A stretch of DNA of 64,000 bases, from contig CAUYUJ010000867.1 of the NCBI GenBank assembly GCA_963575745.1, forward strand, positions 1 to 64,000, given 5' to 3'. Position numbers and translations under genes: made by a program. Source of the stretch: Prorocentrum cordatum (lineage: Eukaryota > Sar > Dinophyceae > Prorocentrales > Prorocentraceae). The first letter of the stretch is position 1, and each line of letters begins with the position of its first letter. Positions 12,136 to 25,262 of the stretch are shown here, one piece after another. Below the pieces are notes generated by a model, which was given only the letters and a program-made list of their open reading frames with translations, made no database searches and was not told the DNA's origin.

Positions 12136-13085
12136 TCCCATTTTCCCAGAGAGCTCTCTGAGAGGTAGAGGGTGGTGGATTAGAAGCCGGACGGTGGTGG
12201 TGCCCGCCGGCAGCCCATCTCCGCCGCTCCACGACCCTCGCAGCACCTCGCCCGAGCCGGCAGCGGGTCCGCAGCAATGCAGGATCGCACCAGAAGGGTT
12301 CGACAGAGCCCTGCAGGCGCCCCAGATGGGTTCGACAGAGCAATGCAGGAAGGCACGCGTCCTCGCGTGCCTGCACGCGTGCAGGCACGCAGGGGGGCGT
12401 GCCTGGCAATGCATTCAAAGCGCTACAGGGGGGCCCCGGGGAGCTCTCTAGGAAAGATTCCCCCGGAGGGCTCTCTGAGAGCTAGAGGGTTTAGAGTAGA
12501 AGCCGGGAGAGCTTCCGGCAAGCGCCTGCGCGTGCCTGCAAGCGTGCAGGCACGCGTGGAAGCGTTCCTGGCAGCTCTGCAAAAGCGCCCCCAGAGCCCC
12601 AGAAGCGCTTCACGAGAGCGTCCGAGTGCTCGCCAGGCACGCTCTCCGGTCTGTGTGCTCTTTGCTTCCTGGTTCTCTCCGGGTTTTGAAGATTGGGCGC
12701 CGGCGGTAAGCCGTCAACCTTTCTTACCGCCGGGGGACTCGTAGAGCTTCCTGACAATATTCCCGGAGAGCTCTCTGAGAGCTAGAGGGTTTTAGATTCC
12801 CGGAGAGCTCTCTGAGAGCTAGAGGGTTTTAGATTAGAAGCCGGGCGGTGGTGGTGCCCGCCAGCAGCCCATTTCCGCCGCTCCACGATCCCCGCAGCGA
12901 CTCGCCCGGCCCGGCAGCGCGTCCGGGAGAGCTTCCGGCCGGCGTCAACGCGTGCCTGCACGCGCGCAGGCATACGTAAAAGCGTTCCCGGCAGCGCTTC
13001 AGAGACGCTGCAGGGGAGCCCCCAGAGCCCCAGAAGAGCTTCACGAGAGCTTCCATGGGCTTGCCAGGAAGGCTTTCCGGTGTAT
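12136..13085 (+). repeat. GC-rich palindromic units with an inverted M1 insertion
   Basis: Three plus-strand GC-rich units start at about 12140, 12470 and 12760. The second is cut at 12694 by an inverted M1 hairpin (12700-12733). The 12280-12350 part contains a local duplication around GGGTTCGACAGAGC. No gene supported. Confidence 0.75.
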
Positions 13086-13770
13086 ACCTCGTAGAGCTCT
13101 TCGCCATCGATGAGCTAGAGGAATTCCGGCGTGGGGTGGAGCTAGTTGGTCGACCCGGCGAGAAAGGACAAAGTGATAACTCTTAAATGGTTTTGCGAAT
13201 ATTTGAAATACTGGAAGCCGGCGGTAAACCGTCAACCAGGTTACCACCGGGAGCCTCGTAGAGCTCTTCTCAAGACATTAAGGGAGTTTTTCTTCAAGAT
13301 ATCGTGAGTTCGGTACAGAAAACGGACAGCACTCGTCAAAATGATTCGAAGAATACGAATAGGTTTGCAGACCTAGCTCGAGCAGCAGACCGAGCTCAGA
13401 GCTGTAGATCGAAGAGCGGAACGCGCCGCATGATTCTGAATTGGTTTCAGTAAGCATCAGCTCAGTAGCTGTTCTTAAATACAGAAAACCGTCAATGCGT
13501 GTCAAGATTACTCGAAACGGCCGTCGGTTCCAGCAAGTGTTTCGATAGTAATATTGCACCTACGAACCTGAGAATTTTACCGGCAGTCGCGGCATAACCT
13601 ACTATACGTGAGAAAAATATCTGTTCTCAAAACGAATTTTCAAATTTTGCACAAAGATTAGAAACTCGACCCAAAGTTAACACATTGTCTCTTAATGCCC
13701 GGTCGGGCAACTAGCTCCACCCTGCGCCCGAATTCCTCTAAGCTCAGCTTCGCAGAGCTCTACAAGGTAT
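13086..13770. repeat. M4 fragment, inverted M1, inverted satellite
   Basis: An M4 start (ACCTCGTAGAGCTCTTCGCC) at 13086 runs into an inverted M1 near 13210. Inverted satellite follows to about 13560, then inverted M4 text to 13770. No gene seen. Confidence 0.7.
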
Positions 13771-15240
13771 TCCCGGAGAGCTCGCTGAGAGCTAAAGGGT
13801 TTAAGACTAGAAACCGGACGGTGGTGGTGCCCGCCAGCAGCCCATCTCCGCCGCTCCACGATCCCCGCAGCGACTCGCCCGGCCCGGCAACGTGTCCGGG
13901 AGAGCTTCCGGCAAGCTTCCACGCGCGCCCGCACGCGTGCAGGCACGCGTGGAAGCGTTTCTGGCAGCGCTTCGGCAGCGCTGCAGGGGAGCTTCCCAGG
14001 GCTCTCCAGGAAAGAGTTCCCGTCCCGAAAAGTCTCTTCGCTCTTCGGGTTTTGGACGTTATCAAGATAGAAGCCGGACGCTGGGGGTGCCCGCCAGCAG
14101 CCCATCTCTGCCGCTCCACGATCCCCGCAGCGACTCGCCCGGCCCGGCAGCGCGTCCGGGAGACATTCCGCGAGCTTCCACGCGTGCCTGCACGCGTGCA
14201 GGCACGCGTGGAAGCGTTCCTGGCAGCGCTTCCGAAGCGCTGCAGGAGGCCCCCAGAGCCCCAGATGAGTTTCCCGAGAGCTTCTGTGGGATTCCCAAGA
14301 AGGCTTTCCTGTGTGTCCCCTCTTCGCTCTCCGGGTTTTGGACGCTACCAAGTGTAATGAAAGAAAAAAATTCCCGCAGAGCTCTCTGAGAGCTAAAGGG
14401 TTTTAGATTAGAAGCCGGACGGTGGTGGTGCCCGCCAGCAGCCCATCTTCGCCGGTCCACGATCCTCGCAGCGCCTCGCCTGACCCGGCTGCGTGTCCGG
14501 GAGAGCTTCTGGCAAGCTTCCACGCGAGCCTCCACACGTGCAGGCACGCGTGGAAGCGTTCCTGGCAGCGTTTCAAAGACGCTGCAGGGGGGCGCCCCGG
14601 GCCCCAGAAAAGCTTCACGAGAGCTTCTGTGGGTTGCCAGGACGGCTTTTCAGAGCGTGTCCTCTTTGCTCTCCGGGTTTTGGACGCTACCAAGTTCCCG
14701 GAGAGCTTCCTGAGAGCTAAAGGATTTTAGATTACAAGCCGGACGGTGGTGGTTCCCGCCAGCAGCCCATCTTCGCCGGTCCACGATCCTCGCAGCGCCT
14801 CGCCTGACCCGGAAGCGTGTCCGGAGGAGATTCCGGCAAGCTTTCACGCGAGCTCCCACGCGTGCAGGCGCACGTGGAAGCTATCCCGGCAGCGCGTCAG
14901 AGACGCTGCAGGGGGCGCCCCGAGCCCCAGAAAAGCTTCACGAGAGCTTTTTCCCGGAGAGCACGCTGAGAGCTACAGGGTTTAAGATTAGAAGCCGGAC
15001 GGTGGTGGTGGCCGCCAGGAGCTCTTCCACGGCGGTCCACGTTCCTCGCAGCAGCTCCGGTGAACCGGCGACGTGTCCGGGAGAGCTTCTGGCGAGCTTC
15101 CAAGGGAGCCTGCATGCGTGCAGGCACGCATGGAAGCGTTCCGGGAAGCGCTTCGGCAGCGCTGCAGGAGGCCCCCAGAGCTCTTAAGGCAATATTTCCC
15201 GTCCCGGAGGGTGTCTTCGCTCTTCGGGTTTTTCCCGGAG
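13771..15240 (+). repeat. GC-rich palindromic units, direct tandem
   Basis: Five units in tandem, with GAAGCCGGACG landmarks at about 13810, 14080, 14411, 14738 and 14993. A perfect palindrome lies at 14177-14212. Long ORFs on both strands (up to ~220 codons) carry the same arginine/alanine-rich translation of the palindrome and are not genes. Confidence 0.85.
14177..14212. repeat. Perfect 36-bp palindrome
   Basis: Third exact copy of TCCACGCGTGCCTGCACG plus its reverse complement. One-mismatch copies lie at 39512-39547 and 46606-46641. Confidence 0.95.
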
Positions 15241-16815
15241 AGCTCGCTGAGAGCTAAAGAATTTAAGATTCCCGGATAGCTCCTTGGAGAGCTAAGGGTT
15301 CCAGAGGAGAAGCCGGAGGTGGGTGGTGACGGGGACGCGCCCACTTCTGCCGGTCCACGATCCTCGCAGCGAGTTGCTGGAGGTTGCAGCGGGTCCGGGA
15401 GCGTGGCTTCCTAGCGTTTCCCAATACGCGTGGCTCAAGGGTGCGCGAGGCGCTTGGGCAAAGCTTCGGCAGAGCTTCGCCAGTGCTCGCAGGCTCCTAG
15501 GCAGAGGTGTCGTGGTAGGTTTCACAGAGCCGCGCGCGTCGTAAAAGACGCCCTCGCAGGCGTTTCCTGCGAGGTTTCCAGCGCCCCACGCATCGTTCCA
15601 GGCGGCGAGGCAGAGGTCGCCGTGCGGCGCTTTGGAGCGCTCTGCGCTGCGCGCCTTGCCTCGCTATCCGGGTTTTGAACGCTTTCAAGTTAGAAGCCGC
15701 ACGGCGTGGTGCCCGCCAGCAGCCCATCTCCGCCGATCCAGAATTCTCGCAGCAGTTCGTTCGACCCGGCAGCGGGTCCGGGAGAGCTTCCGGCAAGCTT
15801 CCATGCGTGCCCGCACGCGTGCACGCACGCGTGGAAGCGTTTTTGGCAGTTCTTCGGAAGCGCTGCCGGGGAGCCCCCAGAGCCCCAGAAGGGCTTCACG
15901 CGTGCTTACGTGGGCTTGCCAGATAGGTAACTCGTAGAGCTTCCCGAAGGAAGTTCTTGCAAGTTGTTGCTGGAAGCTCTGAGTAACTCGTGCAGCTTCC
16001 CTCAGCAAGTTCCCGGATAGCTCCTTGAGAGCAGAGGGTTTCAGATTAGAAGCCGGCTGTGGGTGGTGAGGAGCACGCGCCCACCTTCGCCGGTCCACGA
16101 TTCTCGCAGCTACTTGCCGGAGCTTGCAGCGGATCCGTTAGCGTGGCTTCCTAGCGTTTCCCACTACGCGTGGCTCCAGGGTGCGCGAAGCGCTTCGGCA
16201 GAGCTTCGGAAGAGCTTCGGCAGTTCTTCCAGGCTCCTAGGCAGATCGTCCTTGTGCGCTTTCAGGGCCCCACGCATCGTAATCGGCGCCCCTGCAAGCG
16301 TCTCCTGCAAGGTTTCCAGCGTCCCGCGCATCGTTTCAGGCGGCCTGGCAGAGGTCCCCGTGCGGCGTGTTGGAGCGCTTCGCGCTTCGCGTCTGGCTTC
16401 GCTATCCGGGTTTTTCCCGGATAGCTCCTTGGAGAGCTGAGGGTTTCAGATAAGAAGCCGGCGGTGGGTGGTGAGGAGCACACGCCCACCTCCGCCGGTC
16501 CACGATCCCCGCAGCGGGTTGCCGGAGTTCGCAGCGTGTCCGGGAGCGTGGCTTCCTAGCGTTTCCCAATACGCGTGGCTCCAGGGTGCGCGAAGCGCTT
16601 CGGCAGAGCTTCGGAAGAGCTTCGGCTTTTCTTCCAGGCTCCTAGGCAGATCTTCCTGGCGCGCTTTGCAGGGCCCCACGCATCGTAATAAGCGCCCTTG
16701 CAAGCGTCTCCTGCGAGGTTTTCCAGCGTCCCGCGTATCGTTTCAGGCGGCCTGGCAGAGGTCCCCGTGCGGCGTTCCGCGCTTGGCTTCGCTATCCGGG
16801 TTTTGGACGCAGACA
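15241..16815 (+). repeat. Variant GC-rich repeat family (~400-bp unit)
   Basis: Three units starting at about 15300, 16040 and 16445 share GTGGCTTCCTAGCGTTTCCC, GAGCTTCGGAAGAGCTTCGG and GGCTCCTAGGCAGA, which the ordinary GC-rich units lack. A standard unit lies between them (about 15690-15930). The last two variant units are 406 bp apart. They keep the CCCGGATAGC...GCTATCCGGG ends, so this is a subfamily with a replaced centre that lacks the CACGCGTG palindrome. Confidence 0.75.
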
Positions 16816-19800
16816 AGTGGACGCTTACAAGTAACTCGTAGAGCTTCCCTTAGCTAGTTATAGCTGGAAGCTAAGAGTAATTCCGGCGCGCTGGAGAGCT
16901 AGTTGGCTCGAAAAAAAAGAACTGAAGTTTTCACAACTTTTGGTCGGTTGAAAATTATGTTCTCGAAATTTGACAATTCGTTTGTGCTCTAGTATTTTTT
17001 CCCGTGATATTCGATCTTATTCCCGCTCGCCATCTTGATCTCAGCTCGATCGGGTAACTTTGAAGGCCAAAAAGCACACTGGCGGGATCGCCGTTTCGAG
17101 TTATCTTGATACGCGTTGTCAGTATTTTGTACTTAACTCTAGCTGAACAACAACTACAGAGCTCGTAAGCACAGCTATCGCACTCAGAACCATCAGGCGC
17201 GTTCGCCTGTTGAATCCATAGGTCTGAACTCGGTCTGCTAGCCGAGCTAGGTCTGCATACCTATTCGTATTATTCGAGTGAACTTGATACGCGTTGTCGT
17301 ATTTTCCCTTTAACTCGAGCTGTAGGGCAGCTACAGTGCTGGTCAGCACGCCTATCGCACTCAGAATCATGAGGCGCGTTCGTCTGTTGAATCCATAGGT
17401 CTTAACTCGGTCTCCCAGCTGAGCTAGGTCCGCAAACCTATTTGTATTATTCGAGTCAACTTGATACGCGTTGTCGGTATTTTCTACTTAACTCGAGCTG
17501 TAGGGCTGCTACAGTGCTGGTAAGCACATCTATCGCACTCAGAATCACCAGGCGCGTTCGCCTGTTGAATCCATAGGTCTGAACTCGATCTGCTAGCCGA
17601 GCTAGGTCCGCAAACCTATTCGTATTATTCGAGTGAACTTCATACGCGTTGTTGGTATTTTGTACTTAATTCGAGCTGCAGGGCAGCTACAGAGCTGATA
17701 AGCACACCTATCGCACCCAGAACTATTAGGCGCGTTCGCCTGTCGAATCTATAGGTCTGAACTCGGTCTGCTAGTCGAGCTAGGTCCGCAAACCTATTCG
17801 TATTATTGGGGTCATCTTGACAAACACTCGGTATTTTCTGTACTTAACTCGAGCTGTAGGCAGCTACAGAGCCTACAGTCACAGAAATCGATTGAGAATT
17901 ATCGGGCGCGTTTGTCCGTTGTATCGAGAGCTCTGAACTCGGCCTGCTGCCCGATCTAGGTTCGCGAAACTATTCGTATTGTCCGAATCATCGCGGAAAG
18001 TGCTCTCAATTTTCTGCACTGAACTCGTGCTGGAAGAGGGCTACAGTGCTGCGGGTCATAGAAATCGATTTGCACACATCGGGCGCGTTCGTTGGTCGAT
18101 TCGAGAGCTCAGAACTTGGTCTGCTGCTCGAAACAGGTCTGCGAAACTATTATATTATTCGAGTCATCCTGAGAGATGCTGTCGGTTTTCTGCACTTAAC
18201 TCGGGCTGTAGGGGGGCTGCAGGGCTGGTAATCACATGAGTCGATTCGCAGACATCAGACGCGTCCGCCTGTCGCATTGAGAGGTCTGAACTCGGTCTGA
18301 TCAGACGCGTCCGCTTGTCGCATTCAGAGGTAAAAAAATATTCACTATGAGTCAGAACGTTGGTAGGTGCTCTCGGTTTTCTCAACTTAAGTCGAGCTTG
18401 GAAGCTCTACGAGTTCCCCGGCGGTAACCAAGGTTGACGGTTTACCGCCGGCGCCCAGTAACTCGTAGAGCTTCCCTTCGCTAGTTATAGCTGGAAGCTA
18501 AGAGTAACTCGTAGAGCTTCCCTTAGCTAGTTATAGCTGGAAGCTAAGAGTAATTCCGGCGCGCTGGAGAGCTAGTTGGCAAGAAAAATCTCGACGGAAC
18601 TTTTGGTGACTTTTGCTCGGTTGAAAAAAACTCGTAGAGCTTCCCTTAGCTAGTTATAGCTGGAAGCTAAGAGTAATTCCGGCGCGCTGGAGAGCTAGTT
18701 GGCAAGAAAAATCTCGACGGACCTTTTGGTGACTTGGTCAGTTGAAAATTTGGTTCTCGAAATTTGACAATTCGTTAGAGCTCTAGTATTTTTTCCCATG
18801 ATATTCGATCTTATTCCCGCTCGCCATCTTGATCTCAGCTCGATCGGGTAACTTTGAAGGCCAAAAAGCAGGCAGGCGGGAACGGCCGTTTCGAGTCATC
18901 TTGATACGCGCTGTCGGTATTTTGTACTTAACTCGAGCTCTAGGGCAGCTACAGAGCTGGTAAGCACAGCTTTCGCACTCAGAATGATCACGCGCGTTCG
19001 CCTGTTGAATCCCGTCTGAACTCGGTCTGCCAGCCGAGCTAGGTCCGCAAACCTATTCGTACTATTCGAGTCATCTTGATAGACACTCTCGGTTTTCTGT
19101 ACTTTAATTGAGCTTTAGGGCAGCTACATACAGTGCTGGTAAGCACACCTATCGCACTCAGAATCATTACGCGCGTTCGCCTGTTGAATCGAGAGGTCTG
19201 AACTCGGTCTGCTAGCCGAGCTAGGTCCGCAAACCTATTCGTATTATTCGAGTCATCCTGATAGACGCTCTCGGTTTTCTGTACTGAACTCGAGCTTCAG
19301 GGCAACTACAGTGCTGGTAAGCAACCTTTCGCACTCAGAATCATCACGCGCGTTCGCCTGTTGAATCGAGAGGTCTGAACTCGGTCTGCTAGCCGAGCTA
19401 GGCCCGCAAACCTATTCGTATTATTGGAGTCATCCTGATGGACGCTTTCGGTTTTCTGTACTTAACTCGAGCTGTACGGCAGCTACAGGGCTCATTGTGA
19501 CAGACATCGATGGGGAATTATCAGTTGCGTTCGTCTATTGAATCGATAGCTATGAACTCGGCCTGCTGCGCGAGCTAGGTTCGAGTCATCTTGAGAAGTG
19601 CTCTCGGTTGTCTGCACTCAACTCGTGCTGGGAGAGGGCTACAGTGCTGCGGTCACAGATATCGATTTTCACACATCAGGCGCGTCTGTTGGTCGATTCG
19701 AGAGCTCGGAACTCGGTCTGCTGCTCGAATCAGGTTCGCAAATCCATTATATTATTCGAGTCGATACTGTCGGTTTTCTGCACTTCACTCGGTCTGTAGG

Positions 19801-22800
19801 GGGGCTTCAGGGCAGGGAATCCCATGAGTGGATTCGGAGACATCAGACGCGCCTGCCTGTCGCATTCAGAGGTCTGAACTCGGTTTGATACTCGAACTGG
19901 GGTGCGAAACTGTTTGTTCTTTGTTAGCGTTGTATTGAGAGGTCTGAAATCGCTTGGGCTTAAAAAAAAGTCGTTCTTTGGATTTTTCCCCACAGTAGAT
20001 ATTGTCAGGAAGCTCTACGAGTCCCCCGGCGGTAAGAAAGGTTGACGGTTTACCGCCGGCGCCCAGTTTCGTTCTCGAAATTTGACAATTCGTTAGAGCT
20101 CTAGTATTTTTTCCCGTGATATTCGATCTTATTTCCGCTCTCCATCTTGATCTGAACCCGATCGGGTAACTTTGAAGGCCAAAAAGCACGGTGGCGGGAA
20201 CGGCCGTTTCGAGTCATCTTGATATGCGCTGTCGGTTTTCTGAACATAACTCGAGCTCTAGGGCAGCTACAGAGCTAGTAAGCACAGCTAACGCATGCAG
20301 AATGATCAGGCGCGTTCGCCTGTTGAACCCAGAGGTCTGAACTCGGTCTGTCAGCCGAGCTAGGTCCGCAAACCTGTTTGTATTATTCGATGAACTTGAT
20401 ACGCGTTGTCGGTATTTTCTACTTAACTCGAGCTGTAGGACAGCTACAGTGCTGCTAAGCACTCTTATCGCACTCAGAATGATCAGACGCGTTCGCCTGT
20501 CGAATCCATAGGTCTCAACTCGGTCTGCTAGCCGAGCTAGATCCGCAAACCTATTCGTATTATTCAAGTCAACTTGATACGCGTTGTCGGTATTGTCTAC
20601 TTAACTCGAGCTGTAGGGCAGCTACAGTGCTGGTAAGCACACCTACCGCACTCAGAATCATCAGGCGCGTTCGCCTGTTGAATCCAGAGCTCGGAACTCA
20701 GGCTGTTGCGCGATCCAGAATCACGAAACTGTTCGTATTCTTCCAGTCATCTTGAGAGCTACTCTTGGCGTTCTGCACTTAATCCGGGCTGTAGGGATGC
20801 TGCAGGGCGGGTAATCACAGGAATCGATTTGGAGACATCAGACGCGTCCGTCTATCGCATACAGAGGTCTGAACTCGGTCCGATACTCGAGTTGGCCTGA
20901 AAAAATATTCGTTCTCTGCAATTTTTTCCGACAGTATATGTTGTCAGGAAGCTCTACGAGTCCCCCGGCGGTAATAAAGGTTGACGGTTTACCGCCGGCG
21001 CCCAGTAATTCCGGCGCGCTGGGGGCAGCTACAGAGCTTGTAAGCACAGCTATCGCACTCAGAATCATCAGGCGCGTTCGCCTGTTGAATCCATAGAGGT
21101 GAACTCGGTCTGCTAGCCGAGCTAGGTCCGCAAACCTGTTCGTATTATTCGAGTCAACTTGATACGCGTTGTCGGTATTTCCTACTTAACTCGAGCTGTA
21201 GAGCGGCTACAGTGCTGGTAAGCACGGCTATCGCACTCAGAATCATCAGGCGCGTTCGCCTGTTGAATCCATAGGGGCTGAACTCGGTCTGCTAGCCGAG
21301 CTAGGTCCGCAAACCTATTCGTGTTATTCGAGTCAACTTGATACGCGTTGTCGCTATTTCCTACTTAACTCGAGCTGTAGAACGGCTACAGTGCTGGTAA
21401 GCACACCTATCGCACTCAGAATCATCAGGCGCGTTCGCCTGTTGAATTCATAGGTTTGAACTCGGTCTGCTAGCCGAGCTAGGTCCGCAAACCTATTCGT
21501 ATTATTCGAGTCAACTTGATACGCGTTGTCGGTATTTCCTACTTAACTCGAGCTGTAGGGCAGCTACAGTGCTGGTGAGCACGCCGAACGCACTCAGGAT
21601 AATCAGGCGCGTTCGCCTGTGGAATCCAGAGCTCTGAACTCGGTCTGCTGCATGATCTAGAATCACGAAACTGTTCGTATTCTTCCAGTCATCTTGAGAG
21701 CTACTGTCGGCGTTCTGCACTTAGCTCGGGCTGTAGGGGGGTAATCAGAGGAATCGATTTTGTCTGCTGCATTCAGAGGTTCGAACTCGGTCTGATACTC
21801 GAGTTGGGCTGAAAAACTATTCGTTCTCTGCAATTTTCTTCGACATTATATGTTGTCAGGAAGCTCTACGAGTCCCCCGGCGGTAACAAAGGTTGACGGT
21901 TTACCGCCGGCGCCCAGTTCCGGCGCGCTGGAGAGCTAGTTGGCAAGAAAAATCTCGACGGAACTTTTGATGACTTTTGCTCGGTTGAAAATTTCGTTCT
22001 CGAAATTTGACAATTCGTTAGAGCTCTAGTATTTTTTCCCGTGATATTCGATCTTATTCCCGCTCGCCATCTTGATCTCAGCTCGATCGGGTAACCTGAA
22101 GGCCAAAAAGCACTCTGGCGGGATCGGCCGTTTCGAGTCATCTTGATATGCGCTGACGGTTTTCTGAAGATAACTCGGGCTCTAGGGCAGCTACAGAGCT
22201 GGTAAGCACAGCTAACGCATGCAGAATGATCAGGCGCGTTCGTCTGTTGAACCCAGAGGTCTGAAATCGGTCTGTCAGCCGAGCTAGGTCCGCAAACCTG
22301 TTTGTATTATTCGAGTGAACTTGATACGCGTTGTCGGTATTTTCTACTTAACTTGAGCTGTAGGACAGCTACAGTGCTGGTGAGCACTCCTATCGCACTC
22401 AGAATGATCAGGCGCGTTCGCCTGTTGAATCCATAGGTCTGAACTCGGTCTGTTAGCCGAGCTAGGCCCGCAAACCTATTCGTATTATTCGAGTCAACTT
22501 GATACGCGTTGTCGGTATTTTCTACTTAACTCGAGCTGTAGGGCAGCTAGAGTGCTGGTGAGCATACCTAGCGCACCCAGAATCACCAGGCGCGTTCGCC
22601 TGTTCAATCCAGAGCTCCGAACTCGGTCTGTTGCTCGATTCGGAGACATCAGACGCGTGTGTCTGTCGCATTCAGAGATCTGAACTCGGTCTGATACTCG
22701 AGTTGGGCTGAACAACTATTCGTTCTCTGCAATTTTTTCCGACAGTATATGTTGTTAGGAAGCTCTACGAGTCCCCCGGCGGTAAGAAAGGTTGACGGTT

Positions 22801-25250
22801 TACCGCCGGCGCCCAGTAATTGCTGGAATCTAAGAGCAATTGCGGCGCGCCCCAGAGCTAGTTGGCAAGAAAAATCTCGACTGAACTTTTCACAACTTTT
22901 GCTCTGTTAAAAATAATTCGTAGAGCTTCCCTTAGCTAGTTATAGCTGGAAGCTTAGATTCCGGCGCGCTGGAGAGCTAGTTGGCTCGAAAAAAAGAACT
23001 GAACTTTTCACAACTTTTGCTCGATTGAAACATTTGTTCTCGAAATTTGAACATTCGTTAGAGCTCTAGTTTTTTTTCCTTGATATTTGATCTTATTCCC
23101 GCTCGCCATCTTCATCTGAGCTCGATCGGGTACCTTTTACTGCCAAAAAGAATTCTGGCGGGATCGACCGTGCCCAGTAGTTTTCTTCTCGAAATTTCAT
23201 AATTCGTTAGAGCTCTAGTTTCCCCCCCCCCCCGTGACATTCGATCTTATTCCCGCTTGAGATCTTGATCTCAGCTTGATCGGGTGAATATCACTATCGA
23301 ACAGCACTGTGGCAGGATCGGCTGTTTTGAGTCATCTTGATACGTGCTGACGGTTTTCTGAACATAATTCGAGCTCCAGGACAGCTACAGAGCTCGTCTG
23401 CACAGCTAATCGATGTAAAATGATTCGGCGCGTTCGGCTGTTTAATCGAGAGGTCTGAACTCAGTCTGTCAACCGAGCTAGGTTCGCAAACCTGTTCGTA
23501 TTATTATCTTGAGAGGAACTCTCGATTTTCTACAAGTAACACGAGCTGTAGGACGGCTACAGAGCTGATATTTACAGGAACTGATTCAGAATCGTCAGTT
23601 GCGTTTGTCTGTCGAATCGAGAGCTCTGAACTCGGTCAGCTTCCCGATCTAGACTCGCGAAAGTATTCGTATTGGTCGAGTCATCTTGAGAGATGCTCTC
23701 GGTTTCTTTACTCAACTTGCGCTGAGAGCAGGCTACAGTGCTGGTTCTCACATCAATCGATTCGAAGAGATCATTCGCGTCTGTCTGTCGAATCCAGAGC
23801 TCAGAGGTCAAATAATATTCAGTATAAGGCAGAATGTTGGTAGGTGCTGTCGGTTTTCTTAACTTAAGTCGAGCCAGGAAGCTCTACGAGTTCCCCGGCG
23901 GTAACCAAGGTTAACGATTCACCGCCGGCGCCCATAATTCCGCGGAGCTGGAGAGCTAGTTGGCAAGAAAAATCTCGACTGACCTTTTGCTGACTTTTGG
24001 TCGGTTGAAAATTTTGTCCTCGAAATTCAACAATTCGTTTGAGCTCTAGTATTTCTTCCCATGATATTCGATCTTATTCCCGCTCGCCATCTTGATCTCA
24101 GTTCGATCGGGTAACTTGAAGGCCAGATAGCAGGCAGGCGGGAACGGCCGTTCCGAGTCATCTTGATACGCGTTGTCGGTTTTCTCAAGATAACTCGAGC
24201 TTCAGGACAAGTACAGCTGGTCAGCACAGCTAATAACTTGTAGAGCTTACCTTAGCAAGTTATTGCTGGAAGCTAAGAGTAATTCCGGCGCGCCCCACAG
24301 CTAGTTGGCAAGAAAAATCTCGACTGAACTTTTCACAACTTGTTGGTTAAAAATTTTGTTCTCGAAATTTGACAATTCGTTAGAGCTCTAGTATTTTTTC
24401 CCGATATTCGATCTTATTCCCGCTCGCCATCTTGATCTCAGCTCGATCGGGTGAATATTACTATCGAAAAGCACTGTGGCGGGATCGGCCGTTTCGAGTC
24501 ATCTTGATACGCACTGACGGTTTTCTGAAGATAACTCGAGCTTTAGGACAGCTACAGAGCTCGTAAGCACAGCTAATCGATGTAGAATGATTAGGCGCGT
24601 TCGCCTGTTGAACCCAGAGCTCTGAACTCGGTCTGTGAGCCGAGCTAGGTTCGCAAACCTATATGTATTATTCGAGTTATCTTAATTCGCACTGTTGTTA
24701 TTCTGAGCTTAACTCGAGATATAGGACAGCTGCAGAGCTGGTAAGCACACCTTATGGTCTCAGAATGATCAGGCGCATTCGGCTGTTCTAACCAGAGGTC
24801 TGAACTCGGTCTGCTAGCCGAGCCAGGTCCGCAAACCTATTCGTATTATTCGAATCATCTTGACAGGCGCTCTCGGTTTCCTGTACTTAACTCTATAGGA
24901 CAGCTACAGGGCTGATACTTATTGAAACCGATTCAGAATCATCAGTCGCGTTCGAATCCAGAGCTCTGAACTCGGTCTGCTGCCCGATCCAGAATCGCGA
25001 AACTGTTCGTATTCTTCCAGTCATCCTGAGAGCTGCTGTCGGCTTTCTGCACTTAACTCGGGCTATAGGGAGGCTGCAGGGCGGGTAATCACAGCAATCG
25101 ATTCGGAGACAGCAGACGCGTCCGCCTGTTGCATTCAGACGTCTGAACTCGGTCTGATACTCGAGTTGGGCTGAAAAACTATTCGTCCTCTGCAGTTTTT
25201 TTTTTTTGAGATTATATGTTGTCAGGAAGCTCTACGAGTCCCCCGGCGGT
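16816..25250 (+). repeat. Satellite array alternating with M1-M2-M3 cassettes
   Basis: The order M1, M2, M3, then two to seven ~178-bp monomers repeats irregularly. M1 copies are at 18418, 20026, 20965, 21877, 22776 and 23895, and at 25236, where element 1 interrupts the copy. A short poly-C tract lies at about 23223-23233. There is no ORF longer than about 120 codons and no recognisable gene. Confidence 0.85.
21101..21635 (+). repeat. ~178-bp tandem satellite (reference stretch of monomers)
   Basis: The phrase GAACTCGGTCTGCTAGCCGA starts at 21101 and recurs at about 21280, 21458 and 21636, giving a 178-179-bp period. A monomer contains several inverted repeats: CTGTAG-GGCAG-CTACAG, AGGCG-CGTT-CGCCT and CTAGC-CGA-GCTAG. 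The same monomer, at varying divergence, fills most of 1-4190, 17100-25200, 31500-40640, 46930-49200 and 55720-56560 on the plus strand, and appears inverted at 4590-5260, 6670-7250, 13290-13560, 37210-37830 and 52960-53860. It is non-coding; short ORFs across it are frame accidents. Confidence 0.9.
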
Positions 25251-25262
25251 AACAAAGGTTGA
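25251..25262 (+). repeat. Left target-site duplication of element 1
   Basis: AACAAAGGTTGA within the M1 hairpin at the left edge. The same 12 bases flank the right edge at 31465-31476, where the first two As merge with the poly-A tail. Confidence 0.85.

Noticed and set aside
13692-14389. Long ORFs on both strands in the GC-rich units (up to ~220 codons, rich in RVPARVQARVEA)
   Set aside because: They translate the CACGCGTG palindrome and flanks, occur on both strands and in several frames, and break at unit borders. They are composition artefacts.
15425-15440. GGCTCAAG as another spliced-leader relic
   Set aside because: It lies inside a GC-rich unit whose other copies read GGCTCCAG, so it is a point variant.
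21101-21280. tRNA- or SINE-like promoter boxes in the satellite (GGTTCGCAAACC)
   Set aside because: No A box at proper distance, no cloverleaf and no A-rich tail; the units are tandem rather than dispersed.
16816-25250. CRISPR-like direct repeats
   Set aside because: The 178-bp units are contiguous satellite monomers without unique spacers, in eukaryotic-type DNA.
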